The notes under the pieces: model-generated
What the model saw: the letters and a program-made list of their open reading frames with translations, nothing else
What the model was told of the DNA's origin: nothing
The model's database searches: none
Origin: Epiperipatus broadwayi
Taxonomy: Eukaryota > Onychophora > Udeonychophora > Euonychophora > Peripatidae
Length of the DNA stretch: 64,000 nt
Assembly: GCA_028023455.1 (NCBI GenBank)
Contig: JAQFVV010012396.1
Coordinates: 23,891,330-23,955,329 of the forward strand
Direction of reading: 5' to 3'
Part shown: one piece after another, positions 13,608 through 29,399 of the stretch
Numbering within the stretch: the stretch's first letter is position 1
Layout: each line of letters starts with the position of its first letter
Translations under genes and position numbers: made by a program

Positions 13608-13803
<196 letters not shown>

Positions 13804-14254
13804 CCTATATATGTGTCCACACATTTATATGTAAATGGAGAAAATTGTATATGTTTTTAATTACCAGCACTTCTACTGATTTATTCATTTTGAATTTGCA
13901 GTAAATATACCAATTTAGTAAATTTTGACTACTTATGGCTCACTTACTGTTTATTCACAACAGTATTCTACATGCACCTGGATTTATAGCCATGACAAAA
14001 ACAATTCAATTATTTGTTAAATTGTTATAAAGAAATGCAATATTTAATATTTGAAAATATTAAAAACTAATATTTGACGTCAAAAACAAAATAAAAATGA
14101 TTATCCTCTTGAACATTGTATTTATTGAAATTTATCATTGGCTTTACATCTATCACTTGATTTTCCTATCCCATGAAATATATAATGAAGAAATTTGTTT
14201 TAACAATTCATAATTTGCAGAAAATGATAGCATTGGTACCAAAATAATAATGCT

Positions 14255-14287
14255 ACTATATATATATATATATATATATCTGTTTTA

Positions 14288-14329
<42 letters not shown>

Positions 14330-14340
14330 CCTAAAACAGA
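14255..14340. repeat. TA arrays bracketing a 13-bp inverted repeat
   Basis: tctgttttaggat (14279-14291) and its exact reverse complement atcctaaaacaga (14328-14340) flank a pure TA array, and a second TA array precedes the left arm. Confidence 0.85.
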
Positions 14341-14671
14341 GTTTAAATATAAATTTTAGAAAGATTTATGGTATCAAATAATACTTTCAATGTTTTCAAT
14401 ATTCAATATTAATTTTTTGTTGATTTGAATACTATTTGATTATTGGTTCATTTATATATTCATTTTGTGTAATGAACCATACCTCTTTTATTTTACATTT
14501 GTGATCATTTCTCTCTTCATGCAAAATTTTGACAACACTTGAATCACAATTATGGTCATGCTCTCTCATGATTATGAAAGACAGCTGAATTTATAACTGC
14601 AGGCTTAATTTTATATTTTTTAAACAATAATGAATGCTGAGTCAATATAGTTCTAAAATTGGCCTGTTTTG

Positions 14672-14775
<104 letters not shown>

Positions 14776-15125
14776 TAGTACTATATACAAATATGGACAG
14801 TTATTATGGCTGCTGATTACAGCATAGACAACATTGAGCTGGTCCAATGTTAAAATTTGTTTCTTGGTGTTGTTAATAAGGTTGTTTAAAGTTTTGGGTT
14901 TCTGAATCTGACATTAAGTTTGTTTGATCATATTTTTGCTATTTTATTAGCCATATGTGATAAATATAGTAGAGCAATCTAGCCGTTATTATTTCTACCA
15001 TTGACTGTTTTGCTCTATATATCTATGTACGTGTGTTCTGTAATAATATGCCTTTATCCAATCAGTGACATAATGTTAAATGTTCTCAGTTCTATTCAAT
15101 TAATATTGACATAAATAATAATTGC

Positions 15126-15412
15126 AGTATCTATGCTGTAAACTGCAGCTAAACAGACTGCTTATTTATATGTTATGGTGAGACCAGGGCAAATCGTAGA
15201 ACTAGAATAGCTCAACATTCATTACTGTATACAGAATCTAAAAAGAGCATGGCCATAGTTGCGATCCAAGTATTGTCAAAATTACATGCGAAGAGAGAAA
15301 CTATCACAAACGTACAATAAAGGAAGCATTGTTCATTACACAAAATGAATATGTAACAGACCAAAAATCAAGTAGCAGTCAAATCAAAAAATTAATGTTC
15401 TCAGAAAACTAA
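15126..15412 (+). pseudogene. Penelope-like element C-terminus, GIY-YIG-type endonuclease remnant
   Basis: The first frame (15126-15244) reads SIYAVNC, one in-frame TAA, then a YGETRANRRTRIAQHS segment. This is the Y-x-GET...R-x-R-x-x-H pattern of GIY-YIG nucleases fused to Penelope-like reverse transcriptases. After a frameshift at about 15243 the second frame (15245-15409, stop TAA 15410-15412) reads EHGHSCDPSIVKIT and then the RTIKEALFI stretch common near the end of these proteins. One nonsense codon plus one frameshift make it dead. The reverse transcriptase is not visible upstream, where TA repeats begin, so the copy is 5'-truncated or diverged. The family call is by motif reading only. 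Confidence 0.6.
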
Positions 15413-16239
15413 CCATGAATATGAGACGAATGCTTTGAAAATATACTTTGTACAATAAGTCTTTCTAAATTTTATATTTATGCACTGTTTTATTATTTTT
15501 TATATTAATATTTAGAATGACAGAGTATTAAAACTTATTAATATATATATATATTGTTTGTGTATGTGAATAATACGTATGTATGTTTTATTAGGAAATG
15601 CAATTCAATTTTTAGTATTTATATACAAAAATTATTTTCATTAAAAAATTTTTGATTTTATATATGTAATGTAAATTGGTTAGTATTTCCATTAGCGGTT
15701 TAATTGTCTACCATTTGAATTAAATTGCAAATGTTCATGATTATATAAGTAACTGTGATAAAAACATTCAGAAAATGGAAAAAGTAAAAGAACTATGATC
15801 AATGATAATTGAAAAGTTCTCTTTGTATCTTAATAAAAGCTATGATATAATCAATATAATAGTTAAAGCAAACTATTATTGAATATTTTATTCAATTTGT
15901 TATGCAGATATGACTTTTAAAAGAAAAATAGACATTTTTATACCCATGATTCGAATATATTTATACATAAATGTGTTTTTTTCGATCTTTCTTAAAAGTA
16001 AATTTTCTATTAAGAAAAAAAAAAGGTCGTAATGTTTATATAAATTTTAAAATAAAAACTACGCGTCACTTTGATTTAGATGAAAATAATAATACAAAGT
16101 TAATGTAGAATAAAAGTAAAATAATTATTCGTCAAAGATATAATTCCAAATAAATAATAAAATAAAGAAAGCATGAATGCAGAAACAATTTATATCATTG
16201 TCTGCATTTTATTTATAGCCCATATTATTTCATACTTAC
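15413..16239. other. AT-rich non-coding stretch
   Basis: No ORF with coding character, no RNA gene and no repeat matching the families described elsewhere. Confidence 0.4.
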
Positions 16240-16363
16240 GATGGCAGACTTATTCCTAGAAGACCAATTTTCCATTACCAGCAGGGGAAAAAGATACACT
16301 GTTTTTCCTGCACTCGAAAATTAGTTCATAATCGGAAATAACCAGCTGCACATCAAGAGGTTC
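16240..16363 (-). CDS. Candidate exon, unknown gene
   Basis: On the minus strand a pyrimidine-rich acceptor (ttttttcttttttgg...gattcag, AG at 16365-16364) opens a frame of 35 codons containing LVISDYELIFECRKNS. A TAG follows at 16258-16256. Only 15 bases further a perfect donor gtaagt follows (16239-16234). The frame is richer in G, C, D, E and K than chance ORFs here. Either this is a terminal coding exon and the donor is fortuitous, or it is an exon with the stop just before a 3'UTR intron, or an earlier donor (ctg|gtaatg) is used. I do not recognise the peptide, and no phase-compatible partner was identified. Confidence 0.35.
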
Positions 16364-18107
16364 CTGAATCAATTTCCAAAAAAGAAAAAAGTGTCATTCT
16401 AAGAAGCAGTGAGTTAAGACCTGCATTTTATTACTTATCTTTTGGCTGAATTTGCAAAAAAAAAAAAATAAGTATTATATTTAGAAATTTGTATATTTAT
16501 AAATATAAAGATTTGTCTTAATTATTTCTATTATTCTCAATGTGGATATTGATAAAGTTGGTCCTTTGCTGTTCATATGGTTTTCGTGGAGGATTGGAAT
16601 GGTTTTCAGCAGAGACAATTTAAAGGTCAGTATTTTTCCTTATTCTCCATAGTTCTTCCAAAGTATACTGAATTGCACTCTTCTTGGGATATTCAAAGCT
16701 ATTTCAGAGGACTAAATAGTAGATTGACTTAGCCCATATTTTATATTATATCGAGCATTTTTCTATTCCTCAACTTATTTACTGCAAATTGGATTTTTCA
16801 ATATTGTATTCCTAAAATGCTATTTGTATTTGAACTCTAGACTTTACAAATTATTCCTTATTATAACCTAGGTTTAGTTTTAGTAATTAATCACTTCATG
16901 GACTGATGCTTTGAACATTCATGGAGTGATCAAATCTTAGAAATGCTATGGACAAAAATACAATGTATCATTTTAGATCATCATATTACATTTTTTAAAT
17001 CAAAGTTTACCTTGTAAAACATGTACCAATAAAGTTTAATTCTATTTTTTTTTAAAAAATAAAATTAACTTAATTCATTGTGACTTCAGTATTGAAATTT
17101 ATTTTCCTTTAAAACTTATTATTAAAGCTGCAGAAAGTTATCAGAATTTGCAATAGAAATTTGCAGTTACTTTACATAATAGTCACCAAAACTTTAATTC
17201 GTTTTGTCATTTATTTTAGAAACATGTTCAACCCAACTTCTTTTTAACAACTTTTTTTTTTCAGAACTCTCAAAGATATATGTTTGTTTCTTGTGTATTT
17301 AATTTTGATCCATCTTAGTTGTTATCAATAATATAAACAATAATAAGAAAAGTCTACTCATAGGTTTCCCAGAGCAGGTGCTATAATACCCATATTCATA
17401 GATTGGATTTGGGTTTTGGCTTCATCAATGAAAACCTAAGAATCAAATTTGGAAGTTATGCACTTCTGCATTTAAAATGCATATTTTATTTATTTATAAT
17501 ATTCAGTGTAATGTCTATAAATCCATAATAGATTGAAAATCAAAAATTACTTTAAGATTTTGAAATCAAACCAGTTTGCTTGTATACCCATGTAGGTTCT
17601 TTCTATTGTAGAAACATTAGATTAGTGACTACTGTAGGCTTTTATTCGCTGAGTAAAAAAGATTAATATCAACAACATTCTGTGTCTTATTCATATAATT
17701 TCAAGAGTATTTCTATTCACCCTAATTAAATGACATCTATTATAAATTTGAATAATAAATAGCTATCATTTAATATGATGCTATGCTATTTATATTTCTA
17801 GAATGTATTCTGTCTTTTGTTTCTGTCACTGAAAACTTAGGATTCAAATTGAAATTAAGATGTTTAGATGCTACCTTCTTTGGTTTTTTTAGATTCAAGT
17901 TTGCAATAAAGATCTCACCATACTTTATTGCTACAACTTGTTTCAATAAAATTTGTTGATATACATTGTTTACATAGCATTTTATGTAATACTTGGAAAA
18001 CTGAAGCCTATTTTATATGTATTGTGAGTATATTTATTTCCAACTAAACATATACTTATAATATAACATAAAATAAAATGTCTTGAGATTAGTAGAAGTT
18101 CTACCAA
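16364..18107. other. AT-rich non-coding stretch with minor repeats
   Basis: The segments around 17355-17450 and 17795-17870 share short blocks (tttgggttttggcttcatca-like; gaaaac-tag/aag-gattcaaatt) with each other and with 12.0 kb. A small plus-strand frame ending at donor aaag|gtcagt (16625) is too weak to call. Confidence 0.35.
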
Positions 18108-20300
18108 CCATCATCATCATTATATTTTTCAACTGTTATTAATCCATTGCAGTTGGTTTCTCCAAGTTGAGTCCAATTTGTCCAATGATTAATATTTTTT
18201 CTCCACATCACCCCATCACAATTTTGTATTTTATTCAGCTCACATGTGATCACTTTCTAGATCATATAAAATATCTTGGGTTTTAGTTACAAATTATCTC
18301 TTCATAAAATATAGTCATCCCAGCTCCACTTTAATTTCTTAATACTTCAGTGATGTCTATAATACCTGTTCATTCTCTGATACATGCATTTCATTTTTGA
18401 TTTCTCCTTGTTATTCCTAACCTACATCTCTCAATATTTCATTTAGTTTAATCTTTTGTTAACTGACTAAATCTCATATCCATAAGTAAACACTGATAAA
18501 ATGTTATAAACTTATTTTCAATCACATAGGCATATTTTCTTTTAATATTACATTATTTCTATAAAAAACACTTTATTCAAGTTTAATTCTATGATTAATT
18601 TTATCCATTATGTTTCCATTGGTATTAATAATTTGACCAATATATTTGTGGTTAACTTTTTTTTCATCCATCATTATCAATCTTCATTTTTTTTTTCAAA
18701 AAATAAATTGATCATAATATTAATCTTTTTAGCATTTACTTTATCTTACCATCTTATTCCACATCATTACCAAAGATCTGAAGCATTATTTGAAAAACAA
18801 CAATATTATCTGCAAAATCTAGATGACTTATATAATGTTCTTTACTTCATTAGATTCTCATTTTAATCTACAAAATACTTTTTGCAAAAGTATAGAGAAA
18901 GATTTAAAAGATTTGGAAATAAGAAGGCACTCTGTTTTACAACTTTCTCAGTGTTAATCTTCCTTCTATCATTATGTAATCTCATCACTGTTATTGCATT
19001 TTGATAAAGATTCTTCAGAATATGACAGTATTCTGTGTCTACATGTTGGTAATTGAATGATTTAATCACTGAAAAAATGTTTCTATAATGACATGCTTTT
19101 TATTAATCTAAAACCCCAAAGCATAATGTCAATGCATATTTGTTATCTTTTTGTATGAAGTCTATATTTGATGATATTCAATGTTTTAATAACTGAATAA
19201 AGGCTTGTATAAAAAAGTCTTTTTTCTTCTATAATACCAATGCATAATAGCAACACATATTCATTGACTCCTTCTATAACTTCTGTCAATATTTGTATGT
19301 GATTCACTGCATCAAAATCTCATGTAAATTCGGCAAAATCTAAAGTTTATAGTAGATGAGTTGTAATTATCAAGATTGATAGGTAATAAATATTTAATAT
19401 CATCATTATCTTATTTCATAAATGTTAATATTGATACCACATTATTTCAATCATCTTATAGACTTCTTTAATTTAGAAATTTATTATATAACTATGCTAA
19501 CAATGTTTCTATTTATTCATCTTCTTTTATGATATTGTTTATAATTCCATTATTACCTGAAGATTCTTCCTTCTTCATAAATTTAATTGTATGTCTCATT
19601 TCTTTATATAACTTCTTGGGCAATTCAGAAAATGTAACTTTAGAGGATTTTTTCCCCCTGTTTTTAATTACTATATAATTCATATAGAAATCTTCCAAAC
19701 ATTTCATGATGTCATCCTTTTTTTTTAGTAATAGTTCCATGTTTTATTTTTTTCTTATTGCAGAAATAAGTTTTCTACCAATACCAGGATGTTGGCTTAC
19801 ACTGTCTTTGCTAATTCACTATTATATTTTTTTATATCTATATTAACCCTTTCATACCGTTTTATAAAATTCTAAATAGTCAATCATTTTTATTGGATCA
19901 TTTTTATATTTTTTATTTCTTCTTTTCTTCGTAAATGGTTTTGTCTCAGCAGAAATTTTACTTTGTCAATCACTACTTTTATATACCAGCTATCTTTGTT
20001 GTAGTTCTTATTACTGTACCAGTTATCTTTCTATTAAATCCTTTCAAATCTAAACCATCTTTATAATCTGTAAACATTTAAAAAGAATTTGCAAGTTTTA
20101 AAGTGAATTTATTGAAATATTTCTTAAAGTTAGGAATATTAACTTTGAAGACTGTTTTTCTTAATAATTTTTGTATCTTTCACAAGTCAATCATCTTTTC
20201 TTGTGTTGAATTCCTTAAGAACATTTCAGTCTTGAAATACAAATTTTCTGTTCAATTCTGCTGTACGTTCATTTGAATGCTTCCATGTACATTTTTATTT
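18108..20300 (-). pseudogene. RTE-like LINE, longest copy, degraded
   Basis: On the minus strand, 19740-19513 encodes KKKDDIMKCLEDFYMNYI and then KKEESSGNNGI. These match the N-terminal reverse transcriptase segment of RTE-type elements, where the usual KAPGxDGI motif is changed. At about 18822-18801 the frame LDFADNIVVF matches the catalytic F/Y-A-D-D box with the last D replaced by N. Downstream the sequence parallels the 11.2 kb copy through to an ATG-repeat 3' end at about 18108 (catcatcatcatta on the plus strand). Many stops. It serves as an uninterrupted reference for insertions in the 40.3-42.7 kb copy. Confidence 0.7.
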
Positions 20301-22512
<2,212 letters not shown>

Positions 22513-23112
22513 TTAAATGTGTAATGGTATCAGCCACCCTAACACCAAAGTGGATGACCCAATGCTAGGGATTACTAATAAAAAGCTATCTTCATGTTTC
22601 AAATATTGGAACATGGAGCCAAAATTCCTAGACCTGCTGATAAAGATAAACACAGATGCAATGCTGACAAATGCCTTTATTACAAATGATATATCACAAA
22701 AATTAACCCAATTTGTAACATATGCCATAAACAAGAGGGAACATTTGAACATACGATTATTACCTGCCTCAGATTAAGTAACTTAAGAAACACTATATAT
22801 AAAAATACCAAAATAGACTACTACCAAATCATGTCCTTAAAAAACTGCCTAAAACACCAACCAATTGCAGTGATCAGACTGTCCATATATCTAACATATG
22901 CTCTATGGACAGTCAGATGTATGAAGATCTTCACCTTGCCCAACCATGATGAAAACACCTTCTTCACTCAAAAAATTATAAAAATGAAGAAGAGATCAAA
23001 TGTTATTTACCAAAAGAAAATACAAGGACACATGGAACTTGTTTCATGTCCCACAACCACCCTAGAAGCTCTGCACAGAACAAACTTGCCAACACTGCAT
23101 TAAAACAAAAAA
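22513..23112 (+). pseudogene. Non-LTR retrotransposon 3' end with CxxC-H-C zinc knuckle
   Basis: The frame running to a stop at 23101-23103 contains CNICHKQEGTFEHTIITC, the zinc-binding motif following the reverse transcriptase in several LINE clades (zf-RVT type), then about 110 further residues rich in K, T and Y. The upstream part of the same element (KYWNMEPKFLDLLIKI) is in another frame (22517-22777), so at least one frameshift exists near 22690. The stop is followed at once by an A-rich tail (about 23104-23120). G+C is higher than in the surroundings. It is distinct from the RTE-like copies; the clade is uncertain. Confidence 0.65.
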
Positions 23113-24047
23113 AAACAACAATAAATTTCTTAAGATAAAATAAAAGTTTGTAATACTGTATTTAAAAATGATTTGCTTTAAAAGAAATATAAAAACTTAA
23201 ATTAATTTTTAGAATCGTTTAAAATCATTTTTCTTTATTAATTAATCTGATAAATAGCTTCAGGAAATAAGATTGAGACAAACAATAATATTTATTTATA
23301 AATATACAAAAATGTATTTAGTTAATACATGAAACTGTATTTCAAAAAACAATTGTGTGATTAAATAATAAAAGTGTTTATATTTAGTCTTGGCTGTGTC
23401 ATGAATTGAGAAGGCATGAATTTAAGTATTAAATATAGTTTATGTTCCAGCAAATCATAATTATATAATAAACAAATGCTAATTGTGACTATCAATAAAT
23501 ATAGTGTCGAGCAAAGTTCTATCTTGCAGTTTAGCAACAATTGTCTCATAATGCACCCAAAATTTAGATTAGTTTTACTCATATAAATATTTAAAATCTT
23601 GATCACTTATCAGAAAACACAAAGAAAACTGACTACGATTTAGTCAATTGAATAAAAAATACCTGTCTTCAAAATCTGCTAGGAAAATGGTGAAAAATTA
23701 ATAGATAAAAGTCTAATAGTTGAAAAAAGAAATAATCTTAATGCAGAAATAAGAAGAAATCCCAAGAGTAAATTCTTATTAAAAACAAGAATTATAAAAC
23801 TTTAAATATAAAAAAGAATGTCCTAGGTGTACATTCTTCTTAGAACAAACCAATAAATTCAACATTCTATGAAAACTGAAATTGCAACTAAAACACAAGT
23901 TCTAGAATTCTAAGTAAGAATATTCAGTTTTATTTATTTTGATTTTAATTTTATAACTTCTTTAGTAATAATTATAATCAAAGATGTATTTTTTATTCGA
24001 TTATGTATATAATTATTTGATATATCGTGGTTTAGTTATCTTTGAAT
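23113..24047. other. AT-rich non-coding stretch
   Basis: One minus-strand frame (23361-23606) is of chance composition. Nothing else is seen. Confidence 0.4.
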
Positions 24048-24060
24048 ATGTTTATTTTTT

Positions 24061-24277
24061 AAGCCAATAATCATCACACGATCATCATTTTTTATGCTTG
24101 CTTATAACTGTTATTAAAACAAGCAAAACTCACTATACATATTGCCACACACAGCAAGCTAGAGCAATCAATGGATGCCAGAAGGCTTATGCATAAAATC
24201 ATCATCTGCACAAGCCTTCTGGCATCCATTCATTACTCTAGCTTGCTGTGTGTGGCAATATGTGTAGTTAGTTTTGC
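24061..24277 (-). mobile_element. Family A palindromic element, reverse orientation, exact 13-bp target duplication
   Basis: A long hairpin: arms of about 75 bases (gcaaaactcactatac...ggatgccagaaggctt and its complement) surround a loop of about 15 bases. It is flanked by identical 13-mers atgtttatttttt (24048-24060 and 24278-24290). The asymmetric extension with cacacgatcat lies on the left, so the copy is reversed relative to 41.6 kb. The 63-codon ORF across it is a reading of the palindrome. Confidence 0.85.
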
Positions 24278-24290
24278 ATGTTTATTTTTT

Positions 24291-25690
24291 CTTAGTAATA
24301 TTTGCTTGTTTTTGGTGGAATCAATGAATCTTCTTAGTAAACTGAGAAGGAAGAAAAAATGATTTATTCTTACTCATAATTTATTTTATTATTTGTCTAT
24401 CTATATCTAAAAAATGCACTACTTCAGTACAGGCTGTCTCTTTTACAGGAAGTGAGAATTCCTACATATATTTTTGAGAATATGCAATCAGAATGCAATG
24501 TGCATTAAAACTGTGGATAATAACAGCATTTTAGATTAAAATTTTCTATTTTTAATTTTCTGCATGAATATTGATTGGCATGTGGCAGATTTATAAATAA
24601 TTTTATTCATGCGATGCTCATTTATGCTATGCTATAAGTATACTCAGTTTAAAATGTTCATAATTCTTTATTTTCACTTTCATTTATATTATGAGATATA
24701 CAAGATGAATGCATATGTGTGATAATCAGATATTAATTTTTATATTTGTAGTTAATTTTTGTATATTTAATAAAATTAACATTATGAAAATAACAGAATT
24801 ATATTAAAATATATTAGTTTTATAGTAGTTATGATCTACAAATGACTAGATTTTATTATCATCAATAATAATTTGTAAGCTATCATTGCTGCATTAGCTT
24901 ATTTGTGACTTTTTAAGAAATGATTCAATAATTCAACTGGATGTATATTTGTAGTGCAGCGAACTTTCAATTCACCATATATAGACATAGTTAAATTCAT
25001 CTAACAAGTGTAAAATCTTTAATTGTTATGATTATCATCATTGATTTAGCTTGTGCCTGTTAATGGTGACAGCATTGTAAATTATTGAATTACTTGATTA
25101 GAAGTTTAATCTTATAAATGTATACTCAATCCAGTTTTTTATTTTACATTTTAATATGCACAGCAAGTAAATTCCATACTATATTCATTGTGTAAACTGT
25201 ATTCTCTATCCATTTACAGTTTTGGATAGATAATTAGGATTCTTATTCATTTATCTATCATAATATCATTGCAGAATGTCAAGAAATATGCTATTCTTTT
25301 ACATTCTCTTACCTATAAAGGTTGTATTTTTGAATTTGAATCCATATAAAAGCTTGGGTTTAAGATGGCCAAGGACCATATTTTCTTCAGCAGAAAACAT
25401 AGGCAGAAGAGTTATTATAGGTTTAATGAAAAAACTGGTTTGGTCTCAGAAATTATCAATTGGTGATAATTGGTAATTTCTTGGTGACATCAAAGGTACA
25501 AAAGATATTATGACCTCTGTTACCTTTTCAAAGACTATCTAGTGACTTGGATTGAAAGTTTCCTAACATTCAACAAAACAATGTTGATTGGATTTAACAG
25601 TATAGCACATGTGTGGCGGGTTCATTGCCTTCTGTTTAGAATTACATATTTAATCTCTATTTTTTATATTATTTAAATAATAATGGGATA
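24291..25690. other. Mostly featureless; two overlapping small ORFs at 25.3-25.5 kb
   Basis: At 25276-25476 a 66-codon frame overlaps a 33-codon frame (25365-25466, ending YYRFNEKTGLVSEIINW) in another register. Either could be a remnant of a coding element, and neither was recognised. The remainder holds nothing notable. Confidence 0.3.
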
Positions 25691-25693
25691 TCA

Positions 25694-25748
25694 ATATATA
25701 TATATATATATATAATGAGCTTGCAAATAGCTCTTAACAAGCTCATTA
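25694..25748. repeat. TA array with a short hairpin element
   Basis: A TA array ends in taatgagcttg (25713-25723), which pairs with caagctcatta (25738-25748) around the loop caaatagctcttaa. The same core occurs at 33.49 kb, also inside TA repeats. A second TA array follows at 25812-25835. Confidence 0.7.
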
Positions 25749-25835
25749 AATAACATTTGTGATACAAGCTTGTTAAATTATTCATGTGACATATGACTTG
25801 ATTTCTTTGTTTTATATATATATATATATATATAT

Positions 25836-26860
25836 TGTTCTCTTTTTGAAAAATAACGTTTATGTGTATTTTAGAATATTTGTAAAGAAAAATCCATTTC
25901 AGAATATCGAAACACCACAAATGAAGAAAAAATATTGCCAACGTAATCAATGGTGAATTAGTGGAAATTAATTATCAGAATCTAGAAGTGTTATCTAAAA
26001 TTGATCAGGTAAAATAAAATATTTGATTTGATTTGTTAAGGTTATGAATTTTAAAGCTAATTTTAAATATATTAGTTTAATACAAAGTAAATAAATACAA
26101 ATAATATTTACATTACTTTAAAAAAAAAAAATTCAATAAAAAGAGCTTTCTTCAAAACAGAATGCTTACTTAATAAACATGCCTTAAAATCAGGTAGGAT
26201 AAAAATTAAGTAGATTCTTTAAGTATTGAATTAAAATTATTTAACATTACTAAAAGAATAGTATGTATGTGGGAATATACATACATGTTTAAGAATAGAA
26301 TTTGTATACTTTGTAAATGCTTTTGAATATTAGTTTCAGGCAAGATATAACAATTTATTAATTTTTAAAATTTTTTGGACATGTTTGAAAGATAAAAAGA
26401 TGTTTATTAATCCTATTACATTTAATGCAATTTGTTTTCATTAACTGTTTTCTAAGAAGAAATAATTGATTCCTTATTGTCCATATTTAATATCATTGGA
26501 ATAATTTAGCTTTGGCAGATTGATTGAGAAAGTAAAATATCAGGTTATATATATATATATTGTGAGTGTTCAAATTGATGATCCACATACATATATATAT
26601 AAAAAAAAAAATAACATAGTAAGCAATTCAGCATAATAAATTTAACGAAATAGGATTAATATTATTTTATACATTTCATATATAAATGCAATCACCATAG
26701 TAACAATATTACATACAGTTTAATGTTTTTTATGTTGTGTATATTTTATTTGTAAAATATTTAAAAAAAAAAAAAAATATTGTTATTAAAAAAAGGTTAT
26801 TATATCAATTTTATATTTTTGGTTTGTAAAATATTATTTTAAGAAAAAAATTGTAATCGA
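25836..26860. other. AT-rich non-coding stretch
   Basis: Homopolymers and short TA runs only. Confidence 0.4.
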
Positions 26861-29399
26861 ATTTAAATGTGATCTTCGGTGTGTCTTCTTATCTATGACC
26901 GTCTTATTATCTCTTATTATCTATGACCGTGTGTGGCCGCAAAGATAAAAAAAAACGTCAGAAAGAGAATCTATAAAAATGACGTGACAGAAGATAAAAG
27001 GGGTCAGATCGGTCAGTCATTCTCAGTCACTCACTCAAGCACGCACACACTTATTATCACTTTGTATGGTAAAGGACAAATCTATTTGTTGTATCTTAAG
27101 AAAATGAACCTTTTCAATATTAAAATTGTTGGTTTGTAAAACTATAAAACATGGAGTAGTAGCAGAATTATCTGCCCGTTCAATCATTCGGGCAGACAAA
27201 TTGAAGGGTTCCCGAAGAGCGGCGGCAATGTAAAAAAAAGAAACCTATGAAAAAAAAAAAAAAAATGCTTTATAAATAAAGAAAAGACAAATGGATTTGC
27301 ATAGACATCGTCTCCCGACTAACCAAATGGATCAATTCACCTCATAACCTGGATCGTCGAAATACACTCACCTCTACAGAATGGAAAGAGAAAAAGGAAA
27401 CTTTTTAATGAGTATTGCAAAGTTTACAATTACTATTTCGGACGGAGAAAATCCTCTTTACACTATAAATGAAGGCAATCGATAGACTAATAAACAGTGA
27501 ATGGACAGATTTATATATATGGTATGATTATTTATTTTTTTATGAAAAATATGTGTGTTAATTTTTTTTTATATGTAATACTATATGATGTTTTTTTTTT
27601 TTTTTATCTAAAGAAATATAATTATTAAATGAAAATGATCGGAAAGACTCAAATATAGTTATTATTTCCTATTCATTTATCCGTAATTATTTTTGATAAA
27701 CGAATAGACTTTGATACCCTCTTATTGCACATTTTGGTATAGGGTATATGTAAATTTTTATTTTTTTTTAGTAAAATATCTAAGAACCTTTCCCATCATT
27801 TATTCATTCATTTTTTTGTATGTGTCGTTAACGTTCTTGCAACACGTATATAGAGATACATATAGCAACATGATTATTTTATTTGGTCCACCAATTTAAA
27901 ATATAAAGACATTTCGGATGTATACTATCATTAATATTGTCAATCTTCTTTTTTATAATTAAATAAATTGGGTTAATTTAAATATCAAGACTAGTTTACT
28001 TATTTTGTTTTATTTGGATTGCGTAAGACAGCGGAGCAACTTAGGTAACAGAATTCAGACTTCCGCTCTAGCGAATTGAAATAGAAGATAAGGTATATTT
28101 TGCTTATTAATATTTTATTTTGTTTCTATATAAATTTCATAGTTATATTTGCATTCGAATATTATATATCCATATTATTATGTCTCTTCATTAATATTAC
28201 AAAGTCAATCATTTCATGTTTGTCTGATTCCGTAATAAAAATCTAAATAGATTATACTTTATCGTTCGGTTTGGAGTAGTTCGTTTGAATATTTCTTAAA
28301 CTCCTATAAAATGAAGAGAATAAACTTCATTGACCGATTTAATTGAATATTATTTTCATTTATAGAAATATCAAATATAATCATGTGTTTTAATTGTTGC
28401 CAATCAAAATTTTTTATTCAGTTATTTAAAGTTTTCAAACAAGTTGTATTAATATTCACAAATGAATAAACATCCAAGAGAAGCTCGATATATTTTTAGT
28501 TAATATAGTTAGTTGGACATTGTAAAATTAGAAATGAGCTAATAGAGTATTGATATTAAACTCCAGTGAAGTATTTTAGTTTAAAACCTAAACGAAGCAT
28601 TAATTAAGTATCATTTTATTGAGAGATATTTATAAATTATTTTGTAACTTATTGATAATCTATCGACGTCTATTAATTTGTTTAAACATTTAAATGAGTG
28701 TATAAATTTTCGAGTGTTTATCTTTATATTTAGCGTTTGCTAACATGGATATAGGCATATTTGGGGTTCAGTTATTATTTTGTTTTGTCGTTTAAATAAT
28801 GTCTGTATGCAAACCAATGTTTTATAAAGTGCTATTACAGGTACTTAGAAAATTATCCATTAAGTTATAAAGACAGTACCTTTAAATAATAAAATAGAGT
28901 TAAAGTACTATAACAGTAACAGGCTAATAAAATATATATATTGGAATCTAGATTAGTTATTAATTGGATTGGTTTTGATTAGATTGCCAATCAAGTGTTA
29001 GCCTAATCCTATATTATTGTATAGGGCAATAGTAGTTGATTTCACCGCTCTATGCAATTTATATTGTAGTTGACGGATTTGTTGATGGCTGGAGCAGATA
29101 ATCTCATTATTTCTTCATTTTTCATATAACTTAAGTAAATTAAACTTTAAGAGAGATTATTTGTGCTTTATGATGGTTTATTATATAATGGCGACCCGAT
29201 TGAGCTAGACCAGATTAATTTATATTGGATTTTAGAATTTTATCAGATCAGATTGATCATCCTAACCATCACCTTCATCCATCGATTTAATCAGTTGCAA
29301 ATTGGCACCAATATTTTTGGCCTTCTTTTTGTTAGATTTGAATGGATCACAGCAATCGACAATACTGTCGGTTACAATATATATATATAATATATTATG
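26861..29399. promoter_or_regulatory. CpG-retaining domain, candidate 5' region of gene P
   Basis: CpG is visibly far commoner here than in 1-26.8 kb. A TATAAATA at about 27275 is followed by ATTTGCAT at about 27294-27301. A 34-codon frame starting MEREKGNFLM (27381-27485) lies downstream. A perfect hairpin tctgcccg/cgggcaga (27171-27196) sits upstream. A possible non-coding exon ends at aagataag|gtatat near 28095. Together with plus-strand exons further on, this suggests the start region of a plus-strand gene, but a recently inserted transposon could also keep its CpGs. No transcription start can be fixed. Confidence 0.35.

Noticed and set aside
24171-24362. 63-codon ORF with hydrophobic stretch
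   Set aside because: It reads through the arm of the family A palindrome; other copies do not preserve it.
26933-27139. 68-codon plus-strand ORF in the CpG-retaining domain
   Set aside because: It depends on a GTG start; no ATG in frame at the beginning and no other support in a eukaryotic context.
29189-29210. TGGCGACCCGATTGAGC resembling an LTR-retroelement primer-binding site
   Set aside because: No CA-ending LTR precedes it and no second LTR is visible; the gap follows. Not enough to call an LTR element.
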